Below, piece after piece: positions 8,117-14,533 of a stretch of DNA of 21,424 bases. The number at the start of each line of letters is the position of its first letter. The first letter of the stretch is position 1. The DNA is from JBCBWG01 sp964579305. Lineage in GTDB: Bacteria; Pseudomonadota; Alphaproteobacteria; Rhizobiales; Hyphomicrobiaceae. The stretch spans positions 1 to 21,424 of the forward strand of contig CAZOGY010000059.1 of NCBI GenBank assembly GCA_964579305.1, written 5' to 3'. Below the pieces are notes generated by a model, which worked only from the letters and a program-made list of their open reading frames with translations, ran no database searches and was not told the DNA's origin. The position numbers were made by a program, and so were the translations under genes.

Positions 8117-8475
8117 CGTCACGCTCCTTGGCGGGCGCGTCGCAGGTCCCGTTTGACGGCCACCGTCGATCGAATGTCGCAGGCCGGTCGCACGCCATCG
8201 ACACGCAGTCGTGCCCGATCGCGTAGCCCGTGGCCGCATCGAAATTGTGACGCTGCGCCAAACCGGTTCGGCGAGCGCAGCATGCAACCAAGTGACCGAA
8301 AGGGTTGGATTGCCGTTTGCTCATGGTGCGCGCTCCGCTTAGCCTTGGCGCAACCGGCCGCGTGCATCGGCGCCCGGACGCTTGGGCAAGCGCGCCAATG
8401 CGGTCAACCATGCGGTCATCAGCGACGCTGATGCGTTGCGGCCGTTCGCAAAATGGGTTCAGGGGGAGGCAAGGT
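8117..8475. other. Divergent intergenic region between P450 and mmsB
   Basis: This 359-bp stretch separates two divergent genes and should hold both promoters. I see no clear -35/-10 pair. The plus- and minus-strand open frames that cross it look like non-coding extensions of neighbouring frames. The notable element is a 17-nt palindrome at 8417-8433, listed separately. Confidence 0.5.
8417..8433. promoter_or_regulatory. Palindrome upstream of mmsB, possible operator
   Basis: CATCAGCGACGCTGATG has perfect 7-bp arms around a 3-base centre and lies 42 bases before the mmsB ATG. Its size and position suit a dimeric regulator, but no regulator gene is nearby and a palindrome of this length can occur by chance. 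Confidence 0.35.
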
Positions 8476-9366
8476 ATGGCGACGATTGGCTTCATCGGGC
8501 TTGGCAACATGGGCGTGCCCATGGCCGGCAATCTGGTCAAGGCAGGCCACACCGTCACCGGGTTTGATCTCATTGGCGAAAACGTCAGCCGCGCAAGCCA
8601 GCGCGGCGTCACCGGGGCGACCGACGTTGGTGGAGCCGTCCGTGGCGCTGACGTCGTCATCACGATGCTGCCGGCCGGCGCCCATGTCCGTGCGGTCTGG
8701 AGTTTGATCGTTGCCGACGCCAACCCTGGCACCTTGCTGATCGATTCCTCAACGATTGACGTCGACAGTGCCCGCGCGGCCCACGAATTGGCCGGACAAG
8801 CCGGCATGGTCTCGCTCGATGCGCCCGTTTCGGGCGGCGTTGCCGGTGCTGAAGCGGCTGGCCTGACGTTCATGGCCGGTGGAACAGCCGACGCGTACGC
8901 AGCCTCGGAGCCTTACCTTCAGGCGATGGGCGCGCGGGTGATCCATTGCGGTGAAGCTGGCGCGGGCCAAGTCGCCAAACTCTGCAATAACATGGTGCTG
9001 GGCGTTTCGATGATCGCGACAGCCGAAGCCATGACAATGGGCCAAAAGCTCGGCCTGTCGGCCCAGACTTTGTTTGATGTGATGTCGACCTCGTCGGGCC
9101 AAACCTGGGCCCTGACCAACCATTGCCCGGTCCCGGGGCCGGTTCCCAAATCGGCCGCGAACCATGACTTTGAACCGGGCTTTGCTGCCGGCCTGATGCT
9201 TAAGGATCTCACCCTGGCCCAGGCCGCCGCACGCAGCGCCGAGAGTGCAACCCCCATGGGCGCACTGGCGGCGCAACTGTTCCGTGTTTTCAACGATGCC
9301 GGCCATGGCCATAAAGATTATGCCGCGATCATCAAAATGATCTCCGGCACGGCCAACGACGGGTGA
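8476..9366 (+). CDS. mmsB: 3-hydroxyisobutyrate dehydrogenase
   Basis: A 296-residue beta-hydroxyacid dehydrogenase, the usual family length. It starts with the NAD-binding motif GFIGLGNMG (5-13), carries the substrate-binding DAPVSGG (115-121), the catalytic K168 in GAGQVAKLCNN (162-172) with N172, and the C-terminal MLKDL signature (241-245). The VPGPVPKSAAN stretch (219-229) is characteristic of true 3-hydroxyisobutyrate dehydrogenases. The enzyme oxidises 3-hydroxyisobutyrate to methylmalonate semialdehyde with NAD+ in valine breakdown. GGGAGG lies before the ATG. It is the first of three plus-strand genes with gaps of 69 and 51 bp and is probably co-transcribed with them. The neighbouring genes are not valine-pathway genes, so a related hydroxyacid is possible. 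Confidence 0.92.
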   Translation: MATIGFIGLGNMGVPMAGNLVKAGHTVTGFDLIGENVSRASQRGVTGATDVGGAVRGADVVITMLPAGAHVRAVWSLIVADANPGTLLIDSSTIDVDSARAAHELAGQAGMVSLDAPVSGGVAGAEAAGLTFMAGGTADAYAASEPYLQAMGARVIHCGEAGAGQVAKLCNNMVLGVSMIATAEAMTMGQKLGLSAQTLFDVMSTSSGQTWALTNHCPVPGPVPKSAANHDFEPGFAAGLMLKDLTLAQAAARSAESATPMGALAAQLFRVFNDAGHGHKDYAAIIKMISGTANDG

Positions 9367-9435
9367 AGCCGGCGCGGGCCCTTCAACGACCTTGCGCTTC
9401 AAGATCCAAATACAGCCAAGTTGAGGAACCCTGCC

Positions 9436-10110
9436 ATGGCCGCGCCGGAACCCGAGGTCTTCGCTTTCGATGCTTACGGAACATTGTTCGACGTGCATTC
9501 GGCGGCCGGCGCTTACGCAGCCGAGATTGGCGAGAACTGGAGCAGGCTGTCAGAAATCTGGCGGGCCAAGCATCTGGAATACACTTGGATCTACGCGCAG
9601 ACCGGTCGCCACACGACCTTCTGGCAATTGACCGAGCAAAGCCTGGATACCGCGATTGCCGCCGTTGGCGGTATTCCAGGCGGCATACGGGAGAAACTCT
9701 TGGCGGCTTACCGTGAGTTGGACGCCTATCCCGAGGTTGCCGACGTGCTGGCCGGCTTGCGGGCGCGCGGCAAGAAAAGCGCAATCCTCACCAACGGTGA
9801 CCCCGACATGATCGCCGACGCTGTGCGCTCAGCCGGGCTCGATGGGGCTTTGGACAAGATCCTGACCGTTCATGAGGCCGGCGTCTTCAAACCGGATATG
9901 CGCGTTTATCGTCTGGTCACGGATGCGTTTGCGTGTGCGCCAGAGGCCGTCAGTTTCCAATCGTCCAACCGCTGGGACATCACGGGCGCGCACGTCTTTG
10001 GGTTCCAGACCGTTTGGATCAATCGCTCGGGTGCACCAGCGGAATACCCAGAAACGCCGCCGGGCCGAACGGTGGACAATCTCACCGCGCTCGTTGATAC
10101 ATCGCCATGA
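9436..10110 (+). CDS. Haloacid dehalogenase, type II (L-2-haloacid dehalogenase-like)
   Basis: A 224-residue HAD-superfamily hydrolase, as long as typical type II L-2-haloacid dehalogenases. The nucleophile is D12 in FDAYGTLFD, with T16. R43 in IWRAKHLEYTW, the motif II pair T119-N120, K152 and Y158 (FKPDMRVY), and SSNRWDITGA (176-185, giving S176, N178, D181) reproduce the active-site set of characterised L-2-haloacid dehalogenases. The family replaces the halogen of L-2-haloalkanoates with hydroxyl, giving D-2-hydroxyacids. The ATG at 9436 has GAGG nine bases upstream; an in-frame TTG at 9421 is a less likely start. Placement between mmsB and a DsbA-fold isomerase suggests a catabolic operon. 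The product would be a D-2-hydroxyacid, the substrate type of the YdiJ-like enzyme elsewhere in the window, but that link is speculative. Confidence 0.9.
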   Translation: MAAPEPEVFAFDAYGTLFDVHSAAGAYAAEIGENWSRLSEIWRAKHLEYTWIYAQTGRHTTFWQLTEQSLDTAIAAVGGIPGGIREKLLAAYRELDAYPEVADVLAGLRARGKKSAILTNGDPDMIADAVRSAGLDGALDKILTVHEAGVFKPDMRVYRLVTDAFACAPEAVSFQSSNRWDITGAHVFGFQTVWINRSGAPAEYPETPPGRTVDNLTALVDTSP

Positions 10111-10161
10111 GTCGAGCGCGAAGGCGCGCCTGAAAGGTCAATCCAACCCGAGGAGCGCCAT

Positions 10162-10788
10162 ATGACCGCGCAATCGCCGGTAATCGATTATTACATTTCG
10201 CTGAACTCGCCCTGGACCTATCTCGGTTCGCAGAAGTTCCGCGACATCGCCGCGGCTCATGGCGCCCAGGTCCGGGTCAAGCCCACGAAGTTCGGCGATG
10301 TCTTCGCAGCGACGGGCGGATTGCCGTTGCCAAAGCGCGCACCGGAACGCCAAGCCTACCGCATGATGGAACTGCGGCGCTGGCGCGAATATCTGGGCGT
10401 TCCCATTGTCTTGGAGCCGGAGTTTTTTCCAAGCAATGAAACGGCCGGTGCGCGGCTTGTGATCGCCGCCGCACAGGCAGGCCACGACGCCCTGTCCGTT
10501 TCCATTGAAATCGGCCGCGAGTTGTGGGAGCGCGACCACGATATCGGTGAAGACGCTGCGTTGAAGACTGCCGTCACCCGTGCCGGCGTCGATTACGACG
10601 CGCTGACCGCGACGATGCCCGACGATGCCGCGCTCGATGATGTCTGGTCGTCGAACACGCAAGAAGCGATTGCGCGCGGCGTCTTCGGCGCACCGAGCTA
10701 TGTGATGGAAAATGGCGAGATCTTCTGGGGCCAGGACCGGCTCGATTTCCTGGAGCGGGCCCTTGAGAAGCGCAACGCGCCGTCGTGA
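10162..10788 (+). CDS. DsbA-fold 2-hydroxychromene-2-carboxylate isomerase / kappa-GST-like protein
   Basis: A 208-residue thioredoxin-fold protein of the DSBA-like/HCCA isomerase family. It opens with the family motif YYISLNSPWTYLG (10-22), in which S16 sits where kappa-class GSTs and NahD have the glutathione-activating Ser; there is no CxxC pair, so it is not an oxidoreductase. GVFGAPSYV (173-181) gives the cis-proline P178, and FWGQDRLDFL (188-197) is the conserved C-terminal signature. Characterised members use glutathione to isomerise 2-hydroxychromene-2-carboxylate in naphthalene breakdown, but many relatives are of unknown substrate. AGGAG lies six bases before the ATG. It is the last gene of the probable mmsB operon. 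Confidence 0.88.
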   Translation: MTAQSPVIDYYISLNSPWTYLGSQKFRDIAAAHGAQVRVKPTKFGDVFAATGGLPLPKRAPERQAYRMMELRRWREYLGVPIVLEPEFFPSNETAGARLVIAAAQAGHDALSVSIEIGRELWERDHDIGEDAALKTAVTRAGVDYDALTATMPDDAALDDVWSSNTQEAIARGVFGAPSYVMENGEIFWGQDRLDFLERALEKRNAPS

Positions 10789-10858
10789 TCGGCTGCGCGT
10801 CATGCGATCGACGCGGGGTCCGGATCTGGCCGCTCATCAGGCCTATGAGGCAAAGCGC

Positions 10859-11039
10859 TTACAGCCCCCGCACAAGTGTGCCGACCATCAGCGTCACGTA
10901 GGCCGTGATGGCCAGCCAGTATGATTGGTTGGGAATATAGCGCGGGATGGCGATGTAATTCAGGTGCGTGATCAGCGCCAGGACGGCGAGAATTGCAGCA
11001 ATCAGGAAGATGAGAAGCGACGGCGGGTTCAGACGCATG
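10859..11039 (-). pseudogene. Small two-helix membrane protein with an apparent one-base frameshift
   Basis: From the ATG at 11039 the minus strand reads MRLNPPSLLIFLIAAILAVL, a normal membrane helix, and then turns into a polar His/Arg/Pro-rich frame ending at 10800. Shifting by one base near 10978-10985 continues a plausible protein instead: ALITHLNYIAIP, then SYWLAITAYVTLMVGTLVRGL and a TAA at 10859-10861. Together the two frames make a 59-60 residue protein with two membrane helices. From memory this resembles a widespread small alphaproteobacterial membrane protein, which I could not verify. Either the gene is broken or the sequence carries an extra base. The ribosome binding site is weak (GAGAAAG). 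Confidence 0.6.
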
Positions 11040-11210
11040 GGCTTTCTCGCTCAGACAATGGGCCTGATGTGAGTAGCCAAATCAAAGGGCGGCGTCGACT
11101 GCAAGTCTGGCAACGATGTGCGAATGACGTTCCGTGGCTCGCAAGCAAGGCTTTGATGCCAGCCAACCACCTCTATTTGGCGGTGTGAATTAAAAGTGCG
11201 GGTCGGATGC

Positions 11211-11720
11211 CTATGTTCGCGGCGACGTGTTGCTCAGGCCGGGCGCAGCAGCCAACGGCTTGGTATCTTCGATAAACACGCGGATGGGCGGCTCTTCGGG
11301 CCGCTCGACGTCTACGGCGATGACCAGCATCATTGGCACCGATCCAAACCCATAGGCACCCGAGCCACCCGTGCGCAACCGACGCACTTCGGTCACCTTG
11401 AACACGCGTTTCAAGCCGCCCTTGCCACCAATGGTGATGTGGTCACCGGGCTGCAGGTCCGCAGACAAAGGCGAGATCGACCGCGTTGCGGCGTCGGAAT
11501 AGCGCAAATGATCCTGACGGAAGTCGTCCGACATTGTGGGTTCGGAAACGTCAGCGATGGGCTTCCCGATGGCAGAGGGGCCGTGTGCGTCACTGACGAC
11601 GCTTGGCAGCCAACGATCCGGTGCGCTCAGCAAGGCAATGACAGCGCCGACAGCAGCCGAGGCAACACACACTGCAACGAATGCGGGTCGCGTCACGGAC
11701 AGTCGGTTCGTCAAAGCCAT
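11211..11720 (-). CDS. Hypothetical membrane-anchored protein
   Basis: A 169-residue protein I do not recognise. One hydrophobic segment (about 12-32) serves as a membrane anchor or uncleaved signal. The middle is polar, and the C-terminal part (about 88-152) looks like a small beta-rich domain, with LQPGDHITIGGKGG and MMLVIAVDVER. AGGAG seven bases before the ATG at 11720 supports the start. It lies 148 bp downstream of another small membrane protein on the same strand, and the two may share a function. No catalytic motif is visible. Confidence 0.7.
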   Translation of the reverse strand: MALTNRLSVTRPAFVAVCVASAAVGAVIALLSAPDRWLPSVVSDAHGPSAIGKPIADVSEPTMSDDFRQDHLRYSDAATRSISPLSADLQPGDHITIGGKGGLKRVFKVTEVRRLRTGGSGAYGFGSVPMMLVIAVDVERPEEPPIRVFIEDTKPLAAAPGLSNTSPRT

Positions 11721-11833
11721 CAAACCACTCCTGGCAGCTACACCTATTCGCTTGGCAATGCTGGCGCCCGCACAAATCGATCGGATGCCTGTATCTTTAC
11801 AACGTACGCGCGAGCCGCTCCGATTTCCATATC

Positions 11834-11853
11834 CAACGCCCACAACGGCGTTG
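11834..11853 (-). terminator. Hairpin between two hypothetical membrane protein genes
   Basis: CAACGCC (11834-11840) and GGCGTTG (11847-11853) form a perfect 7-bp stem with a 6-base loop, 15 bases after the stop of the upstream minus-strand gene. There is no T tract, so termination is uncertain; it could also be an RNA-stabilising hairpin. Confidence 0.3.
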
Positions 11854-11868
11854 AAGCTCAATCAAACG

Positions 11869-12273
11869 TTACCGAGAGCGCCAAACACGACGATTTTGAG
11901 ACGCATAGCCATGCCGCAGATGACGCAGCGTGGCCATCAGCCCAGTGAGAATGGCCGCAAACAGCAAAGTCAGCAAGGTCACTTCGACTGCGCGAGGTCG
12001 GCGTGTTGAATACCGCGCCGCGTCACTCATGCGTGTGGCAGGCTCGCCCAGCACCGCGCCGGCCGCTTGCGCATAGCGGTCCGGCTGCGCCGCGGGCTCA
12101 ACGACGAGACCGATCGCCGGCAGCGGGATTGCGCGTCCCGGTCCTGAATTCAAGATCATGAAAAAGGCCAGACAGGCCGCAAACGTAACCGCGAAATCGC
12201 GCCCGATTCGCCAGGCTTCAAGCTGTCGGCTGGATAAGCGCCCCTTCGTAAACAGCGGCCCTGCACGTCTCAT
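11869..12273 (-). CDS. Hypothetical protein with two membrane segments
   Basis: A 134-residue protein of unknown function. There are two hydrophobic segments (about 27-42 and 97-115) flanked by basic stretches, with a non-membrane loop of about 55 residues between them. AAGGAG eight bases before the ATG at 12273 gives good start support; an in-frame start 27 bases upstream is less likely. It is the first gene of a possible two-gene minus-strand unit with the 169-residue protein. No family motif is recognised. Confidence 0.65.
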   Translation of the reverse strand: MRRAGPLFTKGRLSSRQLEAWRIGRDFAVTFAACLAFFMILNSGPGRAIPLPAIGLVVEPAAQPDRYAQAAGAVLGEPATRMSDAARYSTRRPRAVEVTLLTLLFAAILTGLMATLRHLRHGYASQNRRVWRSR

Positions 12274-12674
12274 CGCGTGAACTCCTTGCCCGGCTTGCAC
12301 GCCCCAACGTCCTAAATGCGGCTTGTGAGCGAGACGGTTTCATTGGAGGCGGCAGGGAATGTGGCGGCGCGCGTACCTTCTTGTGACGCCGCGAGATGGT
12401 AAGATCGCTGTGTTGGCAAAGTCACGAGCCATCTGTGCGCGGACAAGGTGCGGTACACGGTTGGCGACGTGGCGTTCCTTGGCTAGGGCTCAGCCGGTTC
12501 AGGTCAGGTCGCCTGCACCGGAAGCTGCCGTGATCCTCAAAAATTCGAGATCATGGCAGGTGGACGCCCACGAACCTGAAATGATCTAAGTGTCCGCCGG
12601 GTGCAGGCCAACCGAGAGCCCGATTGCCGCACGCGTCACGCGCAAACGTCCCTCACCATACAACTGGAGACCCC
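12274..12674. other. Divergent intergenic region before the SLC13 permease
   Basis: This 401-bp region separates a minus-strand membrane protein from the plus-strand permease and should contain both promoters. A plus-strand frame at 12359-12589 has a GGAGG before its ATG but uses rare codons (AGG, CGA) freely and shows no domain, so I do not call it a gene. I see no clear promoter boxes or strong hairpin. Confidence 0.45.
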
Positions 12675-14495
12675 ATGACCAGCGATCAGATACTTGTGTT
12701 CTCGCTGTTGGGTGGTCTGTTCGCAATGCTCCTGTGGGGCCGCTTCCGCTACGACGTGGTTGCGTTTTCTGCGCTGGTGATCGCGGTGCTTGTCGGCGTG
12801 GTGCCTTCGGCGTCCGCCTTTTCCGGCTTTGGGCATCCAGCAACCATCATTATCGCGCTGGTGCTTGTCGTCTCTCGCGGATTGTCGAATTCCGGCGCCA
12901 TCGACTACGTCGCGCGGGTGTTCGTTGACCAAGGGCGCTCTTTGTCCGGCCATATCGCGGTGATGGGTTCATTGGGGGCCGGGCTATCGGCCGTCATGAA
13001 CAACGTGGGCGCGCTTGCCCTGTTGATGCCCGTTGACATCCAGGCCGCCGAAAAAGCCAAGCGCTCGCCCGCCGTGACGCTGATGCCGCTTTCGTTCGCG
13101 ACGATCCTTGGCGGCTTGATCACGCTCATCGGGACACCGCCGAATATCATCATCTCCAGTTTCCGGGCCGAGGAGCTGGGCGCGCCGTTTAAAATGTTCG
13201 ACTTCGCGCCCGTCGGGCTTGCCTGCACGTTGGCCGGCATTGCCTTCATTGCCCTTGTTGGCTGGCGCTTGATTCCCAAGGCAACGCGTGAGCGTGAGGC
13301 GGGCAAGGCGCTTTTTGAGATCGCAACATATCTCGTTGAATTGAGCATCGAGCCGAACTCCAAGGCTGTCGGCCAGCGCGTCAGCGATCTCGACAAAGCT
13401 GCCGAGGCGCAAGACGCAGCGATTGTTGCCGTGGTGCGCGGCGGGATCCGCATGCCGACCTATGCAAGGTATGTCCGCATTCAGCCTGGTGACGTCCTGC
13501 TCGTTGAAACCCAGGCCAAGTCGCTCGATGCGCTCGTGAAGTCGTTGGAACTGTCGTACGCGCAGCCTGAGGAAACGCGCCATCGCCGGATCGGCGAGGC
13601 TGGCGCCCGCGCCGACGATCGCGAGGAAGAACGCGCACGCGGTCTGTCCCTGACAGAGGCAGTTGTGCGTGAAGGCACTCTCGCCGACGGGCGCACGGCG
13701 CAGGCTTTGCGCTTGCACAGCCTTTACGGCGTCTGGCTGGTTGGCATCTCGCGGGAAGGGCGCACGATCACGACCCGCGTCCGCAACATGCGTCTCCAGC
13801 CGGGCGATATCCTGTTGCTGATGGGGCCCGAGGACCGCACGCGCGAAACGATCGACGCGCTCGGTGCTCTGCCCTTGGCCGGACGCGGACTTGAGGTGCG
13901 TGACAGCGGCCAGGCCGCGCTCGCTGGCGGGATTTTCGCTGTGGCGATCGTTCTGGCCAGTTTTGGTGTGCTTGACCTCTCGATCGCGCTCGCCGCCGTC
14001 ACGATCGCGTACGTGATGACGAACATCGTGCCGCTGCGTCAGCTCTATACAACCATCGAGTGGCCGGTCGTCGTTCTGATTGGTTCGCTGCTACCGATCG
14101 GAGCCGCGCTTGAAGCCTCCGGCGGTACGCAGATTATTGCCCAGGGCATCGTTGGCTTGTCCCAGGGCGCGCCGGCTTGGGTCGTGTTGACCATCATTAT
14201 GGTCGTGACCATGACGCTGTCAGACGTGCTCAACAATACCGCAACCGCCGTCATTGCCGGTCCCGTTGCGGTCGGCATCGCCAAAACGTTGAACGTGAAC
14301 CCCGACCCGTTCCTGATGGCCGTCGCAGTGGCCGCATCCTGCGCCTTCCTCACGCCGATCGGCCACAAGAATAACACGCTGATCATGGGCCCCGGCGGCT
14401 ACCGCTTCGGCGATTACTGGCGTATGGGCCTGCCACTTGAAGCCGTCGTCATCGCCGTCGCGGTTCCCGTGATCTTGATCGTGTGGCCGTTGTAA
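12675..14495 (+). CDS. SLC13/DASS-family permease with two TrkA-C (RCK-C) domains
   Basis: A 606-residue polytopic membrane protein. The N-terminal membrane half (about 5-200) contains VMNNVGALALLMPV and LIGTPPNIII (151-160); the C-terminal half (about 412-606) contains the matching DVLNNTATAVIAGP (517-530) and TPIGHKNNTLIMG (560-572). These paired Asn-rich hairpins are the mark of divalent anion:sodium symporters. Between the halves are two cytoplasmic RCK-C domains (about 218-295 and 325-400, each with a QPGDxLL-like turn). Members with this layout carry sulfate or other anions in some organisms; the substrate here is unknown. GGAG lies five bases before the ATG. It is convergent with the next gene, with only 38 bp between. 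Confidence 0.9.
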   Translation: MTSDQILVFSLLGGLFAMLLWGRFRYDVVAFSALVIAVLVGVVPSASAFSGFGHPATIIIALVLVVSRGLSNSGAIDYVARVFVDQGRSLSGHIAVMGSLGAGLSAVMNNVGALALLMPVDIQAAEKAKRSPAVTLMPLSFATILGGLITLIGTPPNIIISSFRAEELGAPFKMFDFAPVGLACTLAGIAFIALVGWRLIPKATREREAGKALFEIATYLVELSIEPNSKAVGQRVSDLDKAAEAQDAAIVAVVRGGIRMPTYARYVRIQPGDVLLVETQAKSLDALVKSLELSYAQPEETRHRRIGEAGARADDREEERARGLSLTEAVVREGTLADGRTAQALRLHSLYGVWLVGISREGRTITTRVRNMRLQPGDILLLMGPEDRTRETIDALGALPLAGRGLEVRDSGQAALAGGIFAVAIVLASFGVLDLSIALAAVTIAYVMTNIVPLRQLYTTIEWPVVVLIGSLLPIGAALEASGGTQIIAQGIVGLSQGAPAWVVLTIIMVVTMTLSDVLNNTATAVIAGPVAVGIAKTLNVNPDPFLMAVAVAASCAFLTPIGHKNNTLIMGPGGYRFGDYWRMGLPLEAVVIAVAVPVILIVWPL

Positions 14496-14533
14496 TTTCT
14501 CGCGATGCGCGGGATTGCAAAAGCCCCCAGCTC

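Noticed and set aside
7869..8873. 334-codon minus-strand frame across the P450-mmsB region
   Set aside because: It is antisense to mmsB and overlaps the P450 start out of frame; its composition is Arg/Ala/Pro-rich with no domain.
12359..12589. 76-codon plus-strand frame with a GGAGG upstream
   Set aside because: It uses rare codons such as AGG and CGA freely, has no hydrophobic or domain pattern and sits in a promoter region.
12984..13718. 244-codon minus-strand frame inside the permease gene
   Set aside because: It is a high-GC shadow of the clear SLC13 permease, with a His/Arg/Gly-rich product.
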